Shown: positions 44,612-53,584 of the stretch, piece by piece | Layout: each line of letters opens with the position of its first letter | Numbering within the stretch: position 1 is the first letter of the stretch | Assembly: GCF_043290135.1 (NCBI RefSeq) | Contig: NC_134701.1 | Coordinates: 30,717,501 to 30,781,500, forward strand | DNA length: 64,000 bases | Direction of reading: 5' to 3' | From: Rhipicephalus microplus | Taxonomy: Eukaryota > Arthropoda > Arachnida > Ixodida > Ixodidae | Made by a program: the position numbers and the translations under genes | The notes under the pieces: model-generated | The model's input: the letters and a program-made list of their open reading frames with translations, nothing else | What the model was told of the DNA's origin: nothing | The model's database searches: none

Positions 44612-46004
44612 TCATTGGCAAACATAGATATAGTCACAAACCAGTACACGAAAAAAATTCATTTCTGCGTATGTGAAACACAGCCAGACAGTGACATCAG
44701 TGTTGCTAACGGGAGATTTATAACAATGTGAACAAGACAATAGACAAATCACAAGAAGCAACAAAGTGTGAGTAATGCACAAAAACATAAAATAAAACCT
44801 TGTTCTCTGAGTTAACACTACGACAGTTAAGTTATACGTCTCAACTTCAAGAACTTTGTTTTTTCTCTTTTTTTTATTGGACGCATTTTCTCCAGCAACG
44901 AGAAAATGCATTGTGGTCGGTGTAAAAAATCTAATTACCTGATTTGTCACTTCCAGTTTGTGGGGTTCACAGCCAACCATATTTAACCTTTTAACAGACA
45001 GGCAAGAGATAAGGCCTGTTATGCGGTCACTTTTCAACGTAGTGACGCTGAAGCAATAGGTGAATGCATCTTCCATAGCTTTGACCAGGTCTGTTAAGGA
45101 CTCGGACGGGTACATAAAGCATGATTCTGCCGGAAGCAAGCTGGAATTCTTAGTGAAGCAACAACCTGCCACACTCGTTGCACTTCATATTTTTCACCAT
45201 TTTCCGGGCCACATAGCCACTGACGTAAAATGATCCGGCAGTCACTTTTGCGTCCAATGAGATCAGTGTGGTCAGAGAGGGCTACACAAGCAACAGTAAT
45301 TTCATGAGCCTCACTGAGGCACCCAACATCTGGCAGCTCATCTAGCTTATTCTGCCATTTCATTGAATTATTGTTGATGCCAGGACATAGAAAGCTGCTC
45401 AGTACTCCAGAAGGTATATGTTTCCACTGAAGGGTGACTGTGCCAAACTGTAAAAACTGAGGCAATTCACAGAGATAAAAACTTGTGTCAGCGAAGGGTT
45501 CATTCGAGCCAGACATTTGCTTCAGAATTCCAAAAAAAATTTAAGTGCATCTTGGCAGATGCGAGAGGTCATCAAGTATTTATAGCACAAGGTTTTCGTG
45601 ACATAGTGTCGGATGTAAAGGGTGCTGGTCAGAGTGACGCGGAGTTCTTCAGCAGTTGATTCACTCAGGAACCCACCCTCCTTAGGTACAGCTTTTTTCC
45701 AAGTTGCTAAGAACCCGTTAATAATATGCTTGTAGCTACGGACGATGAATCTTTCATCGAAATGAGCTCCGCACACAACGCGGTTATATTCCAGTGGTTT
45801 GTTAGCGCGAGGAATCGTACACTTCCGGGCTTTACGCCGTTCATTGTCGGCGGGAGCAGAGAAGAGAGACGCTTTCTTCCCTTGATTGTTTGCAGGCCGT
45901 GAAGCATATCCCCAATTGCATCCAGGTGCAAAGCAGTGTCTTTGCTGTTTACTCATCACTGTTGCATGGTCACATTGGCACGCATTGATCCCGAACATGT
46001 CCAA
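44612..46004 (-). pseudogene. P-element-type transposase, internally deleted, with THAP domain
   Basis: The likely start is ATG 45,956, because MSKQQRHCFAPGC places the THAP cysteines at the N-terminus. The THAP finger runs to RVVCGAHFDERFI (C-x2-H). After a short linker it jumps to sequence like the C-terminal part of P transposase (YLMTSRICQDALKFF, compare the LTSRMSQDPLE.FFG block), then SGSNEPFADTSF after a frameshift near 45,520 and LPAESCFMYPSESL after another near 45,170. The central RNase H-like catalytic and GTP-binding regions are missing. In P biology such deleted copies can bind ends without cutting. Confidence 0.78.
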
Positions 46005-46170
46005 ATAGCAAACCGCAGACGCTGCGGCTTGCTAGCACACGAGCAAGCGACTAAAAGTGCCACGCTAGCCGCTGGCAAGCGCTCTCGACCAATCGTGGTG
46101 GCGACTTGCGCGCCGCTCCACAGCGGAATGAAATACCAGCACGCCTCCTTTCAAGGCGCAGCCGGGACGA

Positions 46171-46199
46171 TGCTGACACCTCTCCTTCTAGCCACCATA
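46171..46199 (-). repeat. Right terminal inverted repeat of the P-like element
   Basis: Ends CTTCTAGCCACCATA, mirror of the left end; followed by CCACAGG. Confidence 0.85.
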
Positions 46200-46206
46200 C
46201 CACAGG

Positions 46207-47079
46207 TATGACGTTGTGAGAGGAATTTGAAAAGGTGTCATGGTCTATGGTTTGGCGTTCGGCAATGCAGTTTGTGCATGAACCAGAAGTTCAAGCAAGA
46301 TTGGAAATTAAACAACGACGTATAGGTAGACTTAATGCTTTGGGAGCACACGGGAATAACCCAAAGCAGGAGGTACAGAGCGATATGAGATGTACATCGT
46401 TTGACTGCCGGGAAGCCAGCAGTAAGATATAATTTTCGGAGAAATTGAGAAAAATGGGAGAGAAGCATTGGGCTAGGAAAGATTTCAGTTACTTGTACAT
46501 GAAGAATGTCGATACTAAACGGAGGAAACCAACTCCAAATTGTCAAGCAAGTATTTAGACAACAGCAGAATACCAAGCCAAAAGGAAACATCGGTTAAGA
46601 AGGTGAAGGAAACAGAGAGGGACATGTGGAAGATGGGAATGTTTACGAAATCACACTGGAGACCTACCAAATCGTTAGGCAGAAAATCGCAAGAGAAAAG
46701 ATCTACAATAATTCTCGGGGTAATTCTCTGCTCTTCGAGGCTAGAACGAGAGTACAGCGGACCAAGACGTACTGAGCAAAATACGAAGGCACAGGTACTA
46801 TATGTAGTGCGTGTGGACAGGAAAAGGAAACGGCTGAACATTTGATAATGTTCTGTAAAGGGCTACACCCTAAAGTCTAAGATAATGGCGCGGAATTTTT
46901 CAAAGCATTCAGGTTTATGGACAATGAAGGCAAAATATAGACTTTAAACGGGTTGAAATAACCAAGAGTAGGCTAATTGATTGGTGGCTACAATATAGGC
47001 GCGAGCGACATTCAATCCTTGAACAAACAGTGATAGTACATAATTTTGTGGCTAGGTGGCGGGAGCCACCGCCCGATCT
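46207..47079 (+). pseudogene. LINE D ORF2 C-terminal part and 3' UTR
   Basis: Picks up from 38,118: RYDVVRGI-stop-KGVMVYGLAFGNAV, LNALGAHGNNPKQEVQ and SACGQEKETAEHLIMF, then GCCACCGCCCGATCT of the 3' UTR, interrupted by a P-like insertion. Confidence 0.83.
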
Positions 47080-47960
47080 CAGGGAGCCTACATGAACGGC
47101 CGTTTTTAGGGTGGAGACATCTTATTAAGTGCCTTCAAGAAACTCAGCCAAAACCAGCGGGCAACGGGGCACGCTGTTGCAAGCTTCCACCAAATTCAGC
47201 ATAGTTTTCTGTGCGCCGCCATTTTGGAGCCAGCCAACACACAACACCTGGGCTTTTGACAGCGGCGGTTCTCAGGGTCGTGTAAGCGACCCAGATCTCA
47301 AAGCGAGCGCACGAAGAAATTCGCAGTCCACACACAAACACTTGCGACATAATACTGAGGTTACGCTGACACGAACGCAAGCGTGGCAACAGCTCAGACT
47401 AGCGTGCGCGTCTCCGTACGAACGCGCGGACGCGTCCCGTTGGTGGGCTTCCTACTCGCAATGCGTGGACGCAGTAACGACAACTTCGGTTATCTACTCA
47501 TTCGTGGACACCGCGAAACACATATACGTGCGCCACAAGAAAAAACAGTGAACGAAATACGCAGTACTCACTAAGCAAATACGAGACGCACTGGTTGGCT
47601 CCCAGCCGTCTCGCTTCACTTTAGCCAGCCATAGTTGTCGTCGGCCAGGGCTTGCTGGGAAGCGGAACATTCGCACCCCCTTTCTGTTGTGTTTAGTGCA
47701 GAGCGGTACGCAGCATCCAGGCATTCTATGGCTTCACCGGCAGCGTTTAACACGCTACCGCAACGTTCGACGCCGTATTATTGAGAACTAAACGCAACCG
47801 GGCGTAGACGCAGTGCGGGCACCAAGATGGGGCGCAAGCGCAGCGTTGCTGTCTGGCAACATTGTGTTTTGGCGGGCGGCGGTGCGTTGGCGGCATGTAG
47901 TAGGTCAAAGGCTGACATCACCCTAAAAACGGCCGTTCATGTAGGCTCCCTACCCGATCT
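47072..47960 (-). mobile_element. 873-bp P-like non-autonomous element
   Basis: Flanked by CCCGATCT at 47,072-47,079 and 47,953-47,960 (8 bp, as for P elements). Terminal inverted repeats start AGGGAGCCTACATGAACGGC at 47,081 and mirror to 47,951 over about 32 bases; the outermost base is C on the left and A on the right (complement mismatch). It carries one THAP-coding exon. Excision restores the LINE 3' end GCCCGATCTAAAGG. Confidence 0.87.
47560..47724 (-). CDS. THAP exon of the P-like element
   Basis: ATG 47,724 opens MPGCCVPLCTKHNRKGVRMF, the N-terminal half of a THAP zinc finger (C-x4-C), and continues RQLWLAKVKRDGWEPTSASRIC. The next bases, TTAGTGAGTACT, hold a plausible splice donor (GTGAGT). 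The rest of the finger (C-x2-H) is not found downstream, so only the first exon was kept. It may encode a truncated DNA-binding domain; equally it may be a non-expressed remnant. Confidence 0.7.
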
Positions 47961-47977
47961 AAAGGTCACATGCATCC

Positions 47978-48206
47978 GGATGGATGGATGGATGGATGGA
48001 TGGATGGATGGATGGATGGATGGATGGATGGATGGATGGATGGATGGATGGATGGATGGAAGGAAGGATGGATGGATGGATGGATGGATGGATGGATGGA
48101 TGGATGGATGGATGGATGGATGGATGGATGGATGGATGGATGGATGGACGGATGGATGGACGGACGGACAGACGGACGAACGGACGAACGGACGGACGGA
48201 CGGATG
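47978..48206. repeat. (GGAT)n microsatellite at a LINE tail-to-tail junction
   Basis: About 57 tetranucleotide units with GGAA and GGAC variants. On the minus strand it is the (ATCC)n tail of LINE A; on the left it meets the last bases GCATCC of LINE D. Confidence 0.95.
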
Positions 48207-48391
48207 TGGCTGTACCCTTTAGATCGGGCGGCGGCTAACGCCACCTAGCTGTAATGCTTAGTGAACTAACCACTATATTTATTTTTATTTTTCTTTAAAT
48301 AGTGAGGTTGAGAATACGTACTTTGCAGTGAAGGGTTTAATTATCACTCGTGCCTTGACATTAGCCACCAATCAGATAACCTCCTAGTTAA

Positions 48392-51300
48392 TTAAACCCG
48401 CTTAAAGTCTATTTTGCCCTCCCTGTCCCTAAACCCCAGTGCTTTGAAAAACTCTGCGCCATCATCCTGAACTATAAAGTGAAGCCCTTTACAGAACATT
48501 ATCAAGTGTTCGCCAGTTTCTTCTTCCTCTCCACACGCACTGCATACTGTGTCTACCCTTTCATATTTGGCCCGATATTTCTTGGTTCGCAATACTCCCG
48601 TCCTGGCCTCAAACAGTTGAGAACTACCCCGAGTAATATCGTAGATCCTTTCTTTGGCAATTTCCTGCTTAAAAGTTCGATATATCTCTACTGCGGACTT
48701 CTTAATCATGCCAATTATCCACAAGTCAGTCTCCGTTTCCTTCACTTTCTTCTTAACCAATAGTTCTTTTTGGTTTGGCCCCCTGCTGTTTTCGAAGTAT
48801 TTACAAGTCAATTTCCTGGTTCGCATCCTCCATTTTCTATCGGCATTCTTCATGTACAAGTAGCTGAAAACCTTCCTAGCCTAACGCTCCTCCCTCATTT
48901 CTCGCAATCGCTTCTCAAATTTTATTTTGCTGCTAGCTTCCCTGCCCTCAAATGACGTCCATCCCATATCACCTTGTACTCCCTGATTTGGTATTCCCGC
49001 GAGCTCCTGAACCAAGCCTACCTATTCCACGTTGCTTCATTTCTAATCTTGCTGAACTTCTGATCTCATGCACAAGACCGCATCTCCGAACGTCAGCCCA
49101 GGAACCATGACCCCTTTCCATATTCGTCTCACAACATCATACCTATTGTAATTCTACAGTGCCCTATTTTTCATCACTGCTGCATTCCTGTTACCTTCAG
49201 TCGTCACGTATACTTCGTGTTCCCTTAGGTACTCGGTCCCAATGCTCATCCATACGCCCAGATATTTGTATTTCTCTGTTATCTCTAGCGTGACCTCCTG
49301 TATTCTAACCTCACTATCTTCGTTTTCATTAAAAATCATGACAGCTGATTTTTCCTTACTGAATCTAAAATCTAACCTATCTCCCTCATTACCGCAGATG
49401 TCCATCAATCTCTGCATATCTTCCTTGTTGTCGGCCATTAGCACTATATCGTCTGTGTACATTAATGCTGGTAGTTGTTGATCAATGAGTTTTCCTTGAC
49501 TATGTCCTTGACATAGTTTTCCTTGAAGCCATGTCCAATTCTCTCTATTTTGGCCTCTAATCCTTGTAGGTACATCATGAATAACAAGGGTGACGTTGGA
49601 CACCCTTCCTTAAGCCCCCATTTTACTTCTGTGGGCTTGGATACCTGCTTTTCCCACTTTATAACTACCTTGTTACTTATATCTATTTCCTTTAAAATAT
49701 TAGTGACTCCATCTTCCACACCCAGTGTGTTTGTGATTCCCCACAAGTCCTCTTGAAGACACGCAATCATACGCTTCCTTGATATCCAAAAATGCTAGCC
49801 ACAGGGGTTTGAACTCCTTTACTGCTATTTCTATGCACTGCTCCAGTGAGAACAGACTGTCTTCCAACCTCCTGTGTTTCCGAAACCCATTCTGCAGTTC
49901 CCACAGCACCTCCTCATCCTCTATCCATGCCTGCAGTCTTTCCTTTATAATGTGCATCGCCAGCCAGTAGGCCACTGATGTCACTGTTATATGTCGGTAG
50001 TTGTTTATGTAATCTTTGTCCCCCTTTCCTTTATAGATCATGCTCATCCTGCTAAGTTTCCATCCATCCGGGACTTCACCATCGATTATTCTTCTGCTCA
50101 CTGCCTCTCTCAAAGTCTGTTTAGACGTCGGACCAAATGTCTTTATCAGCATAATTGGAATGCCATCTCGGAACGTTGATGTACTACTTGGAACCTTCTT
50201 CTCAGCCCTTTCCCACTCTCTTTGTGAAAATGGAGTCATTGTGCTACTTAGTCCATCCCTGTCTATTGTGCTGCATAAGGCACTTCTTTGTTGAAATTTT
50301 TCTGCCACCCTTGTTCTTATATATTCAATAGCTTCGTCCCCTTCTATCCTAGCACCTTGGGCTGTAGTTATAGAGCTCTGCTCTAGGCTCGTCTCATTTC
50401 TTAGGGAGTTTAGATGGTTCCAAAATTTCGCAGCTGCCTTTCTATCTTTTTTATGTACTTCTGCCAGCCATTGAGCTCCCTTTCTTCTAATCTTTTTATT
50501 GATCAGAAGGGATTCGTCCCTTGTACAGTTTAGAAGGGCTTCCCATTTTCTTTCCACATCATCTGTCGGTTCACCCCGCTGCTTAGCATGTCTGTGTTCC
50601 CTAGAGGCTTCCTGACGTTTTGCTATGGCTCTCTTAACTTCCTAATCCCACAAACTTTTGCGTTTGTGTCTTCTTTTCCGGGGTGACTTGTCACGCGTCT
50701 TAGCAAGCTCTAGGTCAAAGAGTCTAATTAGATTTGTGTATGTCCACACTGTCTTATTATCATCCGTGATTACTTTCTCAATTTGTTTAGTGGCTGTTTC
50801 AATTTGCCTTTCTGGATAAAAATTTTCCTGTAGTTGCTCATCTTGTCTCCTTCACACTTTCACTGCCCTTCCAAAACTTAGCTTGATACGTTTGTGATCA
50901 CTACCCAGACTTCTGGAGCCACCTTCATCTATGTGCATTCCCCTGAGCTTATCATACATCCTATGTGACATTAGTGCGCAATCTATTGTTGACTGCAGCC
51001 TTTCAACCTCCCATGTTATTTGCCCTTCACACTTCTCGGTACTGTTGCAAATGATAAAATCATGCCTTTCACACATATTCATGATAATTTTGCCTGTTGA
51101 GTCAGTATACTCATCTATATCTTCTATGTGTGCATTGATATTTCCTAGTATATTTATCTCGCACTGTCCTCCTAGCTCCTGAATGTCATTTGATATACAC
51201 TCTACCATTGATGGTTTTCCTCTCTGGCCTTTGCTCCCGTCCACAAGTACATGAAACCAAGGAGTGTCATTTGCCCTGCCACTTTCCCTTTTAGTCATAA

Positions 51301-51560
51301 ATGTTCCTTGCATCCCTGCTTGACTCTTTGCCTACCCATGCTCTTATGTATAAACGCACCAATTCCTCCCCCCTTTTTGCTGCCTTCTGTTCTATTACAA
51401 TATTCTCATACGTAGTCCGGATTGCAGGGTGGTTGCTCCAGGTCCCGAAGATGTGTCTCCACAACCCCATATACCATCAGCTCCTCCTGCCTCAACTGCT
51501 CTTCTATCTTTTCCCACTTTAACCTGTTCCTGCCACCCTGCATGTTAATATAGCCTACGT
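48392..51560 (-). pseudogene. LINE A ORF2: endonuclease, RT, Cys motif
   Basis: Endonuclease 50,852-51,560 (VVETHLRD; LGNINAHIEDIDE with Asp of GDMNAH replaced by Asn; SLGSDHKRIKLSFG). Linker and RT 49,154-50,557 (TVTSVAYWLAMHIIKERLQ; EGCPTSPLLFMMYLQ). The catalytic box is MYTDDIVLMADNKED: YADD has become YTDD, with both Asp kept. C-terminal CSACGEEEETGEHLIMFC at about 48,500-48,540. Stops and frameshifts at about 50,640, 49,700, 49,460 and 49,155. Confidence 0.87.
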
Positions 51561-51685
51561 CTGACTTAGCTCGGCCCCTGTGCTTACGTCTATTTCTTCT
51601 TCCACGGACTTCGTGTGGCTTGAATATCTGTGCCCCTTTAGGCCTGTCTTTGGCAACACTGTTGGCCTCAGGGCTCTGGGTCCCC

Positions 51686-52842
51686 CTAAAAAGTTATTGC
51701 TTGGCGACCCATTCTGTTACCGACCCTCCTGCCCGTCGCACCACTGTAGTGAATGCCATCCTGTGCAAAGGGGCGAGCGCCGGGCTCGTGCACGTCTTGG
51801 TTAACTTCCATTACGCTGTATCCGAGTTGCCGGCTCAAACCCTTCATCACACAATCAGCCTCCTCTGCCCTCTTTTCAATCCCACGAGGCTGCCCCCAGA
51901 ACTCTCGGACTGTGCATATGGTCACATGCACACTCCCAGAGGCTTCTCGGAGCTTACGCATCCCATCCTCTAGCTTTCTCTGAAGGTTCTGATCCTTGCC
52001 CTTCAACACATCATTAACCAAGCATGAATAATGACTAGATTTTCGCCCTCCATGCTGTTTTCTACAACCTCCTGAGCTTTGGCCAGTGCATCCACCATGA
52101 TCTTCCTTGACTGTGCCTCCACCCTGACTCTCCCATCTTCCTTCACTGTCTTGAAGACGCCATCCCTAACCCTGGCGACGTTAGAATCCCCCACCACTAG
52201 GACCCTTGTACGCTTCAATCGCTGGCTTCCTGTTTGTGATGGTGCCCCTGTTTACTTCACCTGTTTCTCTCTCTGCCGTCTGTCCTGTCTTTCTGCCCTG
52301 CTTGAAGACTGCCGCGCCACCGAGCTGTATGTTCTCGGAGCCTCCGTGCCGTGGCCAGACACTGCAGCCCCCTAACCTCCCTTCTCGCCTGTTCCTTTCC
52401 ACCTGTCGCCTTCTCCGCTACCCATGCCTTCCGTCTCACACCACTCGGGGCAGGGGCAAAGCGCCATTAGCTCCTTTACCCGCTGCTCTAGCTCGGTCCG
52501 CCCTTCCCGTTCTTTTCGAAGGTCGCCCTTCATTTGCTCCAATAGGCTGGCGGTAGCCTCCTCCCGCTCACGCGATGCTCCGAGCTCTATTTGGATTTCT
52601 ATCCCCTGCTCCCGTTCCGCCCTAAGCTCCCCCTGAAGCCCCTTCATGCTAGCCTCCATGCGCTGCACGGCCGCCTTCAGTGCCTCGCACAGCCTGCACA
52701 CGAAACTCGCCTTCTGCGCGTCGGCCAAACTCGTTAATGCTGTCTTATCTAAGTAGCGCCAGCGCTTGCATTCTTCGCACTGCACCAGTTCACTCTCGCT
52801 CATGGTTTTTCTAGCCTTCTTAGCCATCGCCCGCCCAACCAT
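51686..52842 (-). pseudogene. LINE A ORF1: zinc finger, coiled coil, esterase
   Basis: ATG 52,842. Zinc finger CEECKRWRYLDK...FVCRLCE (residues ~22-55), then a heptad-rich Arg/Glu helix (60-130), a linker in a second frame, then the esterase: VVGDSNVARVRDGV (block I with Ser of GDSN), VNDVLKGK (block III, a base lost just before it) and DGIHYSGATG (catalytic D-x2-H). Such a PHD-like finger plus SGNH esterase is known for CR1/L2-group ORF1 proteins. Three frames are needed, so it is broken, identically in copy B at the GLND site. Confidence 0.84.
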
Positions 52843-53082
52843 CGGACCGAGTGCCCGACAGGCCTACGTTCAACCCTAATCCCGTAATCCAGCTGCCTCC
52901 GTTAACTCTTCTACCTCAGCAACGGTTTGAAGCTGCCGCCTATACCACACACATACGTGTTCAATTTCGCTAGTAGCCTCTCACTAGGTCCCCTTTGTGT
53001 TCGGCTCTAGCTCTTTAACAAATAACTGGGCGCCCCGACCTTCTTCAAACAGCCGCCTAGCCCGTTCGCGTGGTTAACGTCA

Positions 53083-53217
53083 CTACAACTTAGAAGTGTG
53101 GCAGCTTGGGCTAGTTGGTATGGCATGACGATAGTTATAGCGCGAGAACAAAACGACGACACAGAGACAAGAAGGACACGAAAGACACGAGCGCTAACTT
53201 CCAACTCTTCCTACAAC
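53083..53217 (-). mobile_element. Penelope-like terminal fragment in LINE A leader
   Basis: An insert of about 121 bp (53,090-53,210) flanked by CTACAAC at 53,083-53,089 and 53,211-53,217. It matches the last ~120 bases of the Penelope-like plus copy, including the one-sided extension (GCAGCTTGGGCTAGTTGG). LINE E lacks it at the same place. Confidence 0.82.
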
Positions 53218-53584
53218 GTTGCCCGTGGCCCACACCTACAGTACTCGCAACGCTAATTATTGATTAGGAGCGAAAAAAAAATAATGGTGTTCACAAACAC
53301 AAAGAAATGAAGAGTAACTTATCTCTCGTTGCGTGCTGCTCACCAACACCGACCTTGCACAACCTTGCACGACCTTGAATCCGCCGAACAGGTGGAGCGC
53401 GCGAAAACACGCCCGCACAGCTCGGAAGTAGGGCGAGGAAGATAGATGGTTGGATGGATATAGCTGCACCCTTTAGATCGGGCGGTGGCTAGCACCACCA
53501 AGCCGTAATACTTAATGAACCAAAAACTAGATTTTTTTTAAAAGTGAGTTTGAGGATTCGTACTTTGCAGTGAGGGTTTAATTT

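Larger units (their letters stand above)
39118..46199 (-). mobile_element. P-like DNA transposon (7.1 kb) carrying nested elements
   Basis: Inverted termini TATGGTGGCTAGAAGGAAAG (39,118-39,137) and its near-perfect mirror ending at 46,199 (28-30 bp in all), flanked by CCACAGG at 39,111-39,117 and 46,200-46,206. Inside lies a THAP/P-type transposase relic on the minus strand. The site before insertion was the junction of a Ty3 LTR with LINE D. A Penelope-like pair (39,441-44,309) accounts for 4.9 kb; the P-like element alone is about 2.2 kb and lacks most of the catalytic domain. Confidence 0.82.
34199..47977 (+). mobile_element. LINE copy D, opened by four later insertions
   Basis: Pieces: 34,199-34,775 and 35,091-38,118 (ORF1, endonuclease, RT), then 46,207-47,079 (C-terminal part) and 47,961-47,977 (last bases). 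Insertions are the Penelope-like palindrome, a deleted Ty3 element, a P-like transposon carrying Penelope-like elements, and a second P-like element. The RT reading runs to NRALWN at 38,116 and resumes RYDVVRGI at 46,206, so one LINE spans 13.8 kb. Confidence 0.87.
48207..53440 (-). mobile_element. LINE copy A
   Basis: A full-length-like copy of about 5.2 kb reading right to left: leader (52,845-53,440), ORF1, ORF2 and 3' UTR with GCCGCCGCCCGATCT. It joins LINE B head to tail at 53,440. A Penelope-like terminal fragment sits in its leader. The ORFs carry frameshifts. Confidence 0.88.

Noticed and set aside
44612..45172. 186-codon frame as a membrane protein gene (hydrophobic stretch near its C-terminus)
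   Set aside because: It follows in frame-shifted order from the P-type transposase relic; the hydrophobic part is AT-rich translated sequence beyond the recognisable part.
47827..48248. Frames encoding long Met-Asp-Gly-Trp or His-Pro-Ser-Ile repeats
   Set aside because: They are translations of the (GGAT)n microsatellite in several frames, with no start context or other coding signal.
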